DNA from: Cytophagales bacterium
GTDB lineage: Bacteria; Bacteroidota; Bacteroidia; Cytophagales; Cyclobacteriaceae
Length of the DNA stretch: 64,000 nucleotides
Reading direction: 5' to 3'
Assembly: GCA_020402945.1 (NCBI GenBank)
Contig: JADBYQ010000011.1
Location: 1 to 64,000, forward strand
A program made the position numbers and the translations under genes. Within the stretch, counting starts at the first letter, position 1. Every line of letters starts with the position of its first letter. This document shows, piece after piece, positions 1-7,871 of this stretch. The notes under the pieces are model-generated. The model searched no databases. It was not told where the DNA came from and was given only the letters and a program-made list of their open reading frames with translations.

Positions 1-71
1 AAAAAAAAAAAAAAAATAGGTTTAGTTTTATCTCAATGTTCAAAAGTTGAGCAGGATAAAACAAAAAACTT

Positions 72-266
72 ATGAAAAAAATTATTGGTTTTTTTTCCTT
101 TAGCTTGGTTTTGGGAATTGGTTTAATCCTTTACCCAACAACATCGAAAGCGTGTACAGTAACCTCAGATAACTCAAGCAGCGGGCACTCGGCTCTGAGA
201 GACTGTGCTTCACATCAAGGTAGTTGTGGTCCGACAATTACTGTCCAATGTCCAGCACAGCAATAA
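72..266 (+). CDS. Small secreted cysteine-containing peptide
   Basis: A 64-residue protein with a typical export signal: Lys2-Lys3, a hydrophobic core over residues 4-21, then a short polar stretch ending near Ala27. The predicted mature part is only about 37 residues, rich in Ser/Thr, with four cysteines (28, 45, 52, 60) that could form two disulfides in the periplasm or outside the cell. A strong terminator follows directly, so it can be expressed alone. Downstream are a propeller-like lipoprotein and a CxxC lipoprotein. I do not recognise the family. Its layout recalls the small exported peptides encoded beside propeller lipoproteins in other Bacteroidota (such as NVEALA peptides), but the NVEALA motif itself is absent. 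Function unknown. Confidence 0.6.
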   Translation: MKKIIGFFSFSLVLGIGLILYPTTSKACTVTSDNSSSGHSALRDCASHQGSCGPTITVQCPAQQ

Positions 267-273
267 GGGCACA

Positions 274-311
274 AGATCGCTCAACACACGCAGGGGTTGG
301 GCGATCTTTTT
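274..311 (+). terminator. Rho-independent terminator after the small peptide gene
   Basis: Arms AGATCGCTCAAC (274-285) and GTTGGGCGATCT (296-307) pair over 12 bases with one G-T wobble, around a 10-base loop, and run into five T residues. It lies 7 bp after the stop of the small peptide gene. A TTG at 297 that would extend the next gene upstream lies inside the 3' arm, which argues against that start. Confidence 0.8.
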
Positions 312-341
312 AAAACCACTCACCGCAATCTGATAGCCCAA

Positions 342-1535
342 ATGACACATTATTTTCAAAGACTTAAGTCAGTAGTAACGATAGTTTTTTTCGTTGCAGT
401 AGTGAGTTCATGTTCAGAGAAACGAAAGGTGAACAATCCCGTGGCCAACACTTCAGTTATTGATTCTATTATTACGATCCCATTAGACAAGCGAACGGAT
501 TTTTTGGCGCGCAGTTCATTTGTTTATCGTGCAGGTGGTGTAGAGTACATCGTAAGGGTAAATGAACTGACCAACCAATTGCAATTATACAATAGGGGCA
601 AATTGGCCGCAAAGATCAGCTTCAAGGCTGATGGGCCAAATGGAATTGGCTCCATTTTGTCAGCCCACATCATATCTATGGATTCAATACTTGTGTTGCC
701 CAAGTACCGCACCAAAATGTACTTGGCAGATTCCACAGGCCATGTGTACAAGACTTTCTCCTTGGATCCTGCTAAAATGATCAATGGATTTTATGGGTTC
801 ATTGTATCTAATTCTAAAACACCAATCCTAAAATTTGAAAATAAACTTTACGTAGAAGTCACCCAATTTTATGAGGCCTGTGATCTCAAAAACGTTAGCC
901 CGGTAGCGGCCAAGATTGCGGAAATCGACCTGAAAAATGAGACAATCAGGAACATTGTTCAATTGCCAGAAGAGTATGCGGGCAAATTTTGGGATATGGA
1001 TATTCTTGACGATGTAAGCTATGCGCTGATTCCAGAGAAGCGAATGCTATATATTTCTTTTCCTGCCTCCCCTCATATATATCAATACAATATCGATACA
1101 GGGGAGATATTGAAAAAGCGATTGGGCACGCCCAATATCAAGCTGGTAGAACCTTACACAGAGCTTGTATGTGCCGAGCAGGCATCTGATGATAGAAAGA
1201 CAAACAAAATATTGGATTTATCTTATTACGGTTTTTGTGGATACTCGCAAAAACAAAGGCTTTTCTACCGATTTTATCACTTACCCGGAAACACGGATCC
1301 TATAAAGCCCGAAAATAACAACCCGCCCACCCGGCTCGCAGCCCACAGAGTAGGGGTGATCATTGCCAGCACAGAATTAGAAGTGTTGGCAGAAGTGTTG
1401 CTGCCAAATAATACGTTCAATGCTTACGATTATTTTGTTACTGATGATGGGCTTTGGTTGTCGCACCACAGTCCGTTCAATAAAAAACTAAAGGAGGATG
1501 AAATGAAATTTAGCCTAATAAAGGTCAGGCAATGA
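342..1535 (+). CDS. Propeller-like lipoprotein (DUF4221-type)
   Basis: A 397-residue exported lipoprotein: a hydrophobic segment ends in a lipobox-like VVSSC about 24 residues from the chosen start. The body carries repeated short beta-strand patterns (for example Asp-Ser-Ile-Leu-Val-Leu and Asp-Thr-Gly-Glu-Ile-Leu-Lys) as in 6-bladed beta-propellers. Size and style fit the Bacteroidota DUF4221 / 6-bladed propeller lipoproteins, whose role is not established. The ATG at 342 was chosen because the upstream TTG at 297 lies in a terminator hairpin. The stop overlaps the next start by 4 bp, so the two lipoproteins are probably translationally coupled. The family name is from memory of the architecture; lipoprotein status is well supported. 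Confidence 0.7.
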   Translation: MTHYFQRLKSVVTIVFFVAVVSSCSEKRKVNNPVANTSVIDSIITIPLDKRTDFLARSSFVYRAGGVEYIVRVNELTNQLQLYNRGKLAAKISFKADGPNGIGSILSAHIISMDSILVLPKYRTKMYLADSTGHVYKTFSLDPAKMINGFYGFIVSNSKTPILKFENKLYVEVTQFYEACDLKNVSPVAAKIAEIDLKNETIRNIVQLPEEYAGKFWDMDILDDVSYALIPEKRMLYISFPASPHIYQYNIDTGEILKKRLGTPNIKLVEPYTELVCAEQASDDRKTNKILDLSYYGFCGYSQKQRLFYRFYHLPGNTDPIKPENNNPPTRLAAHRVGVIIASTELEVLAEVLLPNNTFNAYDYFVTDDGLWLSHHSPFNKKLKEDEMKFSLIKVRQ

Positions 1536-1906
1536 AAAATTTAGCTTCCTTAGGGCCGCTTTTATTTTCCCTGTTTTTGATTTGCGAAGGATGTAAGCCA
1601 AAAACAATGGGTGATTATTTTGCTAGCTATATGAAGGACGAATTTAATCATAACGTTTCCGGGGCCTATGTGGTAATTGATCTAAATGGATGTGGTGCGT
1701 GCAACGAATCGCTTCTGACTTCACTCCGTGTTGGATCTGTTGACAGAGATTCTGTGAAACTTGTGCTATCTGGAACGCCTAAGCAAGTTTCCTATTATGC
1801 GGAAGAACTGAAGAGCTATACCATTTTTGCAGACTCAAGCCGAAAAATATACACGGCTATGAGTAATGCGGAGTCATTTAAGCTCCCTATTAAAATCAAG
1901 TACTAG
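1532..1906 (+). CDS. Small lipoprotein with a CGAC (CxxC) motif
   Basis: A 124-residue protein with a signal ending in a lipobox-like ICEGC at about residue 21. After a beta-strand-like AYVVIDLNG comes Cys-Gly-Ala-Cys followed by Asn-Glu-Ser-Leu-Leu, which looks like the start of a thioredoxin fold (strand, CxxC, helix). The rest is compatible with a short or degenerate thioredoxin-like domain. No confident family match. It overlaps the propeller lipoprotein by 4 bp (ATGA), so both are likely made together at the periplasmic face of the envelope. With a Cys-rich exported peptide upstream, a disulfide-related role is possible but is inference only. Confidence 0.7.
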   Translation: MKNLASLGPLLFSLFLICEGCKPKTMGDYFASYMKDEFNHNVSGAYVVIDLNGCGACNESLLTSLRVGSVDRDSVKLVLSGTPKQVSYYAEELKSYTIFADSSRKIYTAMSNAESFKLPIKIKY

Positions 1907-1920
1907 TATTTTTTCTACAA

Positions 1921-4900
1921 CTATTTTTTGAATGCCAGAGGTGGCAAGAACAGGAATGTTGTAATCAAAGAAACCGTAAGCCCACTAATCGTGCCAACAG
2001 CCAAAGCAAACCAAAACACTTCATTTTGCCCCCCAATCAAAAAAGGAACAAGCCCTAAGCAGGTTGATAAAAGCGTAAGGGTAATCGGTTTTATTTTTGC
2101 AGCCACTACTTTAACAAACGCACGATTTGTTTTTCGTTTCAACTGATTGAAATCATTTAAGATGAATACAACCGAGTTCACTACCAGGCCACCCAGCAAG
2201 ATAAAAGCGGCATACCCACCTTGGTCAAAATAAAAATCAAAAACAGCAAAGCTGAGGAACAACCCTATAAATGAAATAGGGATAGCGAGAACGATATAGA
2301 GCGGCTGTTTAAAGCTCTCAAACAAAATAGTGCCGATGATGTAGATGCCAAGGATGAGCAAAAGCAGTAGCCCATATTGTCGCTTTGCTTTCGCCCATGA
2401 AAAAGGCCAACTTATTTTTTCGGCCTTGTAGCCTGCAGGCAGTAATGGTTTTTGGCGCGCGAGCACCTCATCTAAGTATTTGTTTCCAAATAGGGAACTA
2501 CCGTAGTAGTCAAACCCTACCATGCGTATGTATTGCCTGTCTTCTTTGTGTATGGCGTTGGTAGTCCGCTCTTTGTTCAAGGTAGCCGTGCTGGCAAGGC
2601 GGTAGTAGGTGCTATCGGCACGGAGGTAATCTTCCATGATGGCAAACGTAGAGAACGAATCCCCATCGCTTGCGCGCAGGTATACGGGCATTTCTTTTTG
2701 TTGCAAAGCCAATTGAAATGAGGGTGCACGCGAGTTCGCTTTTTCCTTGAGCGAAGCGGCCACCGAGGCGGTGGAGATAGGTAACCCATTCTGTTGCACT
2801 GAACTGATGTGAAGTACCAATTGCTCCGCAGATTTTTCATTCCAATTCAAACGCTCATTGGTATTTACTTTTTGGATGCGCTTGTGTTTTAAAAGTTCAT
2901 CGGCCAATTGTTGCGCTTGCCGCTCCAGCTCGGCATAGTTGTATCCTTTCAGTTGCACTTTAAAATTAGGGAGCGATTCGCCCATGCTGTTGCTAAAGCC
3001 TTGGCCTACTCCGTAAATATTCCATTCCACTCCGCCCCAATCGAGCGAACGGGCAATGAGTCTACTCTTCAGTTGATATGGCAGTGCTCCTTTTTCTTGT
3101 TCTTCTTCAAATAGAATTATGATCGATCCGTGCTGCCCTGTGTAGACTGCCGAAACAAATTTATCAATACCAGTTACAGTTTGTAAATAATTCTCCATGC
3201 CCATGATCACGCGGTTCATATCCGCCAGTGTGTTTCCATAGGGTAGCGTGGCATTCACGTAAAGCCTTGTCTTTTCCGGATCGCGGTAGCCCGAGCGCTC
3301 ATACACATTTCGCACAAATAATCGCAATGCGCCTCCGAGGAATTTGTCGGAATATGGCCTTACTTTATCTTGGTATAAATCGCTGCCAATGGTTCGGTTG
3401 TACCATTCCTGCCCTTCCCATTTTGCTGGCAGCATAAATAAGGGAATGCCAAAGGATAGAATGAGGAGCATCGCGATTGTTTTTTTAAATCGTGCAGCAA
3501 AAGAGATTGACCTAAAGTAGTAACTAAAAATCAATACTTGTTTCCGAAGTGATCCGATGGAGTATTTTTTTCTTACCGATGCGGCCTTCCCAAACAACAA
3601 ATGGTAAGCGACAGGCACAAAAAATGTGGCCACAAAAATGGAACATCCAAGCGCAAGTGCCACGATAAGACTAAACTCTGTCAGGTTTTGCCGATCTTCT
3701 TCGGGCAGTAATAAAACCAATAGCAGGGCCATCACCGTGGTAAGTGTGGCACCCAGTATGGCTTTGAATACAGCTCGGTTATTCTTACGGTCTAACTGAT
3801 CGAGCATCACAATGGCGTTGTCCACCATCATACCAAAAGAAATGGTAATGCCAGCAATCGTGTAAAGGTGAATAGAGATGCCGAGGAGATATGCGGATAG
3901 TGCGGTGAGGCAAAGGGTAGTTAAAATACCTGTTGATAAAATAACAAGGTGCTGCCATTTTCGATAAGCAACTAAAATAAAACCGAGAAGTATAGTGAGA
4001 GCCAGCCCCGAGCGAAGATAGTTTTTGTTCATTTCCTTTTGCAGGAATTCGGTATCGTCATAGTCTAGCTGTAGTTCAAAATCGTTGGGTAGGTGTTGTT
4101 TTAGTTCCTCAATTTTATCTTTTGTTTGTGAGGCAGTAGCTATCCTGTTTATTTCATTGTCAGCATAAATACCAAGTGTGACTGAATTGAGGCCATTGAT
4201 GCGGAAGTATTGGCTGGGAGTTGTTTCTTCCACGTAAATCTTGGCTAGGTAGCTTAACTTCACATACTCATTGCCAGTTGGTATTTGCACTTCACCCAGT
4301 TGCTTTAAGTCGTAGAATTTATTCTCAACCTTCAGTGCTAGTTTTTGCCCTGTGGCCAATGTGATTTGGCCAGGAAAGGAAGACGCAAACGTTTCGGAAA
4401 TTTGTCGCGAGATAATTTCGGGGCTTACTCCAAACTGCCTAAGCTTATTCAGGTCGTAATCAATGGAAATTTGAAGATCTTCAGCACCGGTTACTTGCAC
4501 CTCTTTGATGCCCTTCAACTGAGCCAGTTCACTGACAAACAGATCATTGGTAGTTTTCTTTATCTGATATGGAGCTACCTTAGCATTGATTCTATAGAGC
4601 AAAAGGACCTTTTTGCCTTCTGCTTGCCGAGCTCGCTGCTCTAGCTGCGGGTAACTGATTTTGGGGTTTAGTTTAGGATAAATCTGCCTTACCAAGGAAG
4701 TAATTTCAAATTTTTTAAAATCTATATCCGCTTGTTTATCAAAAGTGATTTCTATGATGCCTTGGTTGTATCCTGAAACTGAATATATCTTTTTGATATT
4801 TGTAATTTGAGACAGTACATTTTCCAATGGAGCGGTTGCTTCCTGCTCAACCGTTTCGGGTGAGGCATCGGGCAGCGTGAATGAAATGGTCAGCGTGGGA

Positions 4901-5001
4901 AGGCTATAGTTGGGTTGCAGATCGATGGAAAACCGCGAAACTACCGCCAATCCGATCAGGGATAAAAAGACAAAAATGACAACTGTTTTATAGGGAGTCA
5001 A
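1921..5001 (-). CDS. RND-family efflux permease (orphan)
   Basis: A 1026-residue RND transporter: TM1 near residues 5-22, a large periplasmic loop, TM helices 2-6 around 335-470, a second loop, and TM 8-12 from about 870 to the end. In the TM4 proton-relay region the sequence reads VDNAIVM (Asp394-Asn395), so the second of the usual two Asp residues is Asn. It should export small molecules by proton antiport together with a membrane fusion protein and an outer-membrane channel, but neither is encoded beside it. The start is TTG at 5001, 12 bp after the purB stop and in the same frame with only a TAA and four codons between, so no earlier start is possible. It is probably cotranscribed with purB. 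Substrate unknown. Confidence 0.9.
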   Translation of the reverse strand: MTPYKTVVIFVFLSLIGLAVVSRFSIDLQPNYSLPTLTISFTLPDASPETVEQEATAPLENVLSQITNIKKIYSVSGYNQGIIEITFDKQADIDFKKFEITSLVRQIYPKLNPKISYPQLEQRARQAEGKKVLLLYRINAKVAPYQIKKTTNDLFVSELAQLKGIKEVQVTGAEDLQISIDYDLNKLRQFGVSPEIISRQISETFASSFPGQITLATGQKLALKVENKFYDLKQLGEVQIPTGNEYVKLSYLAKIYVEETTPSQYFRINGLNSVTLGIYADNEINRIATASQTKDKIEELKQHLPNDFELQLDYDDTEFLQKEMNKNYLRSGLALTILLGFILVAYRKWQHLVILSTGILTTLCLTALSAYLLGISIHLYTIAGITISFGMMVDNAIVMLDQLDRKNNRAVFKAILGATLTTVMALLLVLLLPEEDRQNLTEFSLIVALALGCSIFVATFFVPVAYHLLFGKAASVRKKYSIGSLRKQVLIFSYYFRSISFAARFKKTIAMLLILSFGIPLFMLPAKWEGQEWYNRTIGSDLYQDKVRPYSDKFLGGALRLFVRNVYERSGYRDPEKTRLYVNATLPYGNTLADMNRVIMGMENYLQTVTGIDKFVSAVYTGQHGSIIILFEEEQEKGALPYQLKSRLIARSLDWGGVEWNIYGVGQGFSNSMGESLPNFKVQLKGYNYAELERQAQQLADELLKHKRIQKVNTNERLNWNEKSAEQLVLHISSVQQNGLPISTASVAASLKEKANSRAPSFQLALQQKEMPVYLRASDGDSFSTFAIMEDYLRADSTYYRLASTATLNKERTTNAIHKEDRQYIRMVGFDYYGSSLFGNKYLDEVLARQKPLLPAGYKAEKISWPFSWAKAKRQYGLLLLLILGIYIIGTILFESFKQPLYIVLAIPISFIGLFLSFAVFDFYFDQGGYAAFILLGGLVVNSVVFILNDFNQLKRKTNRAFVKVVAAKIKPITLTLLSTCLGLVPFLIGGQNEVFWFALAVGTISGLTVSLITTFLFLPPLAFKK

Positions 5002-5013
5002 TTGGCTGAAACT

Positions 5014-6357
5014 TTATACCCCAATATAATTAAAAGGTGTAATCTTCTTCAGCTCTTCCTTTAAATCGTCTTTTACATTTAGTGTGTCGATAAAATTGCT
5101 TAATGTATGTTGTGCAATCTTCTCATTCTTCCTCGTAAGTGCTTTCAACGCTTCATATGGATTTGGATAACCTTCTCTTCTTAAAATAGTTTGGATGGCC
5201 TCGGCCACCACTGCCCAATTCTCATCCAGGTCTTTATCAATAGCGGATTGGTTCAATTCTAATTTATTGATTCCTTTTTCTAAGGATTTCAACGCAATAA
5301 ATGTATGTGCAAGTGGAACTCCTATGTTTCGTAATACCGTTGAGTCAGTCAAATCTCGTTGCAATCGCGAGATAGGTAGTTTTCCTGAAAGATGTTCAAA
5401 CAGAGCATTTGCAATGCCCAAATTTCCCTCTGCATTTTCAAAATCAATCGGATTTACCTTGTGCGGCATAGCCGATGATCCCACTTCACCTTCTTTAATT
5501 TTTTGTTTGAAGTAGTTCATGGCTACATATTGCCATACATCTCGGCTGTAGTCAATCAGAATGGTATTGATTCTTTTTAAGTTATCAAACAGGGCGGCCA
5601 TGTTATCATAGTGCTCTATTTGTGTGGTAGGGTGGCTGCGCTGAAGTCCCAACTTTTGGTGGGTGAAGTTATTGGCAAAACCAATCCAGTCAACTTGTGG
5701 GAACGTAATATGGTGTGCATTAAAATTGCCCGTTGCTCCTCCCAGTTTAGCAGAGTGTGGAATAGTATGCAGCAGCACTTGCTGCTTTCTGATTCGCTCA
5801 ATAAATACGTGAATTTCTTTTCCCAGTCGGGTAGGGGAGGCGGGCTGCCCGTGTGTACGTGCCAGCATGGCGACATCCTTCCATTGTCCCGCCTGTTGCT
5901 CTAGCTGTGACACAACTTGATTCAATTGTGGGAAAAATTCTCTATCCAGAAATTCTTTTAATAGCAGCGGTGTGGCTGTATTGTTAATGTCTTGAGAGGT
6001 TAGCCCGAAGTGAATAAACTCTTTGTAAGCTGCGAGTCCCAAACGATCAAATTCATTTTTGAGAAAATATTCAACTGCTTTTACATCGTGGTTAGTCGTT
6101 TTTTCTATATCTTTTATTTGTTGAGCTTGTTCCTCAGAAAAATTCTGATAAATAGAGCGCAGCGCGATTGCTTTAGCGGACGGAAAAGAGGCGAGTTGAG
6201 GAAGTGGAATCTCGCTCAGCGCTATAAAGTATTCGACTTCTACGAGCACCCGATACCGAATCAATCCAAACTCAGAAAAATAAGGTCGTAGTGATTCAGT
6301 TGCCTGTGCGTAGCGGCCATCAATAGGCGAGACAGAAAAAAGAGAAGATTGCGACAC
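5014..6357 (-). CDS. purB: Adenylosuccinate lyase
   Basis: A 447-residue member of the fumarase/aspartase superfamily. It cleaves SAICAR to AICAR and adenylosuccinate to AMP in purine synthesis. Visible hallmarks are the TTNHDVKAVE region (about 87-96), ARTHGQPASPT with the catalytic His near 169, and the family signature GSSAMPHKVNP at about 293-303, which holds the flexible-loop catalytic Ser. Length matches the E. coli-type enzyme. The start appears to be GTG at 6357, giving the expected SPIDGRY motif at residues 10-16; no suitable ATG is upstream. An RND permease follows 12 bp downstream on the same strand. Confidence 0.97.
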   Translation of the reverse strand: MSQSSLFSVSPIDGRYAQATESLRPYFSEFGLIRYRVLVEVEYFIALSEIPLPQLASFPSAKAIALRSIYQNFSEEQAQQIKDIEKTTNHDVKAVEYFLKNEFDRLGLAAYKEFIHFGLTSQDINNTATPLLLKEFLDREFFPQLNQVVSQLEQQAGQWKDVAMLARTHGQPASPTRLGKEIHVFIERIRKQQVLLHTIPHSAKLGGATGNFNAHHITFPQVDWIGFANNFTHQKLGLQRSHPTTQIEHYDNMAALFDNLKRINTILIDYSRDVWQYVAMNYFKQKIKEGEVGSSAMPHKVNPIDFENAEGNLGIANALFEHLSGKLPISRLQRDLTDSTVLRNIGVPLAHTFIALKSLEKGINKLELNQSAIDKDLDENWAVVAEAIQTILRREGYPNPYEALKALTRKNEKIAQHTLSNFIDTLNVKDDLKEELKKITPFNYIGV

Positions 6358-6786
6358 GTTTTTAATTTAGACAGTAAAAATACGCAAAGGATTTAAGATT
6401 GCGATGTGAGAGTTTCTCGTAAAATAGTCTCTCTTCTGGCCAGGAAAATCGTCCATGATTTTGCGTGCATCCTCCATTTTAAACGGTTGATCCACCCAGA
6501 ACATTTATGCCGTCAACAACGGCAAACGAAAGCCAAAAATTGGGTGCGTTTAAACGCGCTCAATCCTGACCGTGCTTTGGGTAGAGCAAAAGAATCGTTT
6601 ACTGCAATCAACGGTAAGCTAGTTTGTGATCGCCTCACAGCTGTATGGCTTAGATCAATTTTGCGCTGCTCACTTGAAAGTTACTAGTCGACACCAATTC
6701 AGTACCTCATTTCTACGCTTCGGTTACATTCTAACCACACGGCTGTCTAAAGCTTTTCACTTTTGAGCAACAAAAGAGAAAAATTT
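6358..6786. other. Gene-free intergenic region between divergent purB and efflux operons
   Basis: About 430 bp separate the purB start (minus) from the membrane fusion protein (plus). A 93-codon open frame beginning with GTG at 6406 has no recognisable domain, signal or convincing composition, and I do not call it. The region should hold both promoters, but no clear TTG-N19-TAnnTTTG match was found. Its right end carries a copy of the direct repeat also found at 14821. Confidence 0.5.
6698..6723 (+). repeat. Imperfect direct repeat, left copy
   Basis: The segment beginning TTCAGTACC and containing CTACGCTTC matches 14821-14847, with one substitution in the tail and small indels (about 24 of 28 aligned positions). 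The left copy is just upstream of the membrane fusion protein gene and the right copy just downstream of the response regulator gene, so the pair brackets the whole efflux/two-component cluster. Confidence 0.55.
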
Positions 6787-7863
6787 ATGAAACAGTCCGT
6801 CAAAATCATTATTGCAGTTGTTGTTATCGGTTTAGCAGCAGGTGTTTTAGCCTGGCAGTTAAGGAATAGTCAAAACACTAAGCTTCGTGAGGCACAGGAG
6901 GCACAGGCACCCATACCTACTACGGTAGAGTCACTTCAACTACTTCCTCAAACAATATCGAGTGGGTTTTCAGTTCAGGGTATCACCCAGCCCTTTCAAG
7001 AAGTGGTGGTAGCCAGCGAGGCCACTGGCAAGATTTCTCATTTGTTTGTAAAGCAAGGTGATGTGGTGAAGGCAGGTACCATACTTTGTAAGGTAGACGC
7101 CACGCTGAAAGAAATTGAATTGAAGTCGGCCAATGTGCAACACGATAAAGCAAAGAATGATTACGAAAAATATTTACGGTTACAAGCAGCCAATAATACA
7201 TCAACGGCCGAAGTGGAGAATGCCCATTTGCAAATGATGCAGTGGGGATATAATATAAAATCACTTGAGCAACAAATCAAAGAAAGTTCAGTTCATGCAC
7301 CCTTCACGGGAATGATTGTTGAAAAACTGGCGGACGTTGGTGGTTATCTCCAAGTTGGCACACCCGTAGTTAACCTCATCAATATTGAAAAGTTAAAGGC
7401 GCTGCTATGGTTGGATGAAAAAGCGATTGCTTCGATTAAGATTGGCAATCAAGTGAGAATACGACTTGATGCCATGCGCGATGTTTTGATTTCAGGGAAA
7501 GTAATTTTTGTGAACCCCAAAGCCAATGAGTCGGGAAAGTTTCAAGTGCAGGTTGAGTTTAACAACACCATGAACGCCAAGGCAGGAATGACGCTACGCG
7601 CTTTCTTTCAAGAAGGGAATACAACTGACGTCTTATTGATTCCTAAAAGCGCGCTGGTATTGAATAGTGTAACTCCTGCCGTTTATGTGTTGGAAGGAAA
7701 CAAGGCACGCCTTCAATCGGTAACCCTGGGTAATTCTCGCGAAAATCAAGTGGAAGTAACGCAAGGTATTGCAGCAAACACGACAATAGTAGCTAGAGGT
7801 GTTGAGAATGTGATGGAGGGAATGATTTTAACAATTGCCAACACAACCAATTCAAATAAATAA
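6787..7863 (+). CDS. RND efflux membrane fusion protein (HlyD/AcrA family)
   Basis: A 358-residue periplasmic adaptor with an N-terminal membrane anchor (residues 5-22). A biotinyl-lipoyl-like half (VASEATGKISHLFVKQGD) is followed by an alpha-helical hairpin (about 100-150), then the second lipoyl half (VHAPFTGMIVEKLADVG), a beta-barrel and the membrane-proximal domain. It links an inner-membrane RND pump to its outer-membrane channel. ATG at 6787 is preferred over a TTG at 6763 because it directly precedes the Lys-plus-hydrophobic anchor. The pump gene starts 8 bp downstream, so these two form one tripartite system. Confidence 0.95.
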   Translation: MKQSVKIIIAVVVIGLAAGVLAWQLRNSQNTKLREAQEAQAPIPTTVESLQLLPQTISSGFSVQGITQPFQEVVVASEATGKISHLFVKQGDVVKAGTILCKVDATLKEIELKSANVQHDKAKNDYEKYLRLQAANNTSTAEVENAHLQMMQWGYNIKSLEQQIKESSVHAPFTGMIVEKLADVGGYLQVGTPVVNLINIEKLKALLWLDEKAIASIKIGNQVRIRLDAMRDVLISGKVIFVNPKANESGKFQVQVEFNNTMNAKAGMTLRAFFQEGNTTDVLLIPKSALVLNSVTPAVYVLEGNKARLQSVTLGNSRENQVEVTQGIAANTTIVARGVENVMEGMILTIANTTNSNK

Positions 7864-7871
7864 TCCCGTTT

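Noticed and set aside
1-16. Run of 16 A residues at the window start
   Set aside because: Could be a window or contig edge effect; no gene or terminator upstream is visible to interpret it.
72-266. NVEALA-type peptide assignment
   Set aside because: The NVEALA motif is absent; only the gene context is similar.
297-341. TTG start extending the propeller lipoprotein upstream
   Set aside because: The TTG lies in the 3' arm of a strong terminator, and the lipoprotein signal starts at the ATG at 342.
6406-6687. 93-codon open frame between purB and the efflux operon
   Set aside because: GTG start, no recognisable domain or signal, and no coding-like features; considered random.
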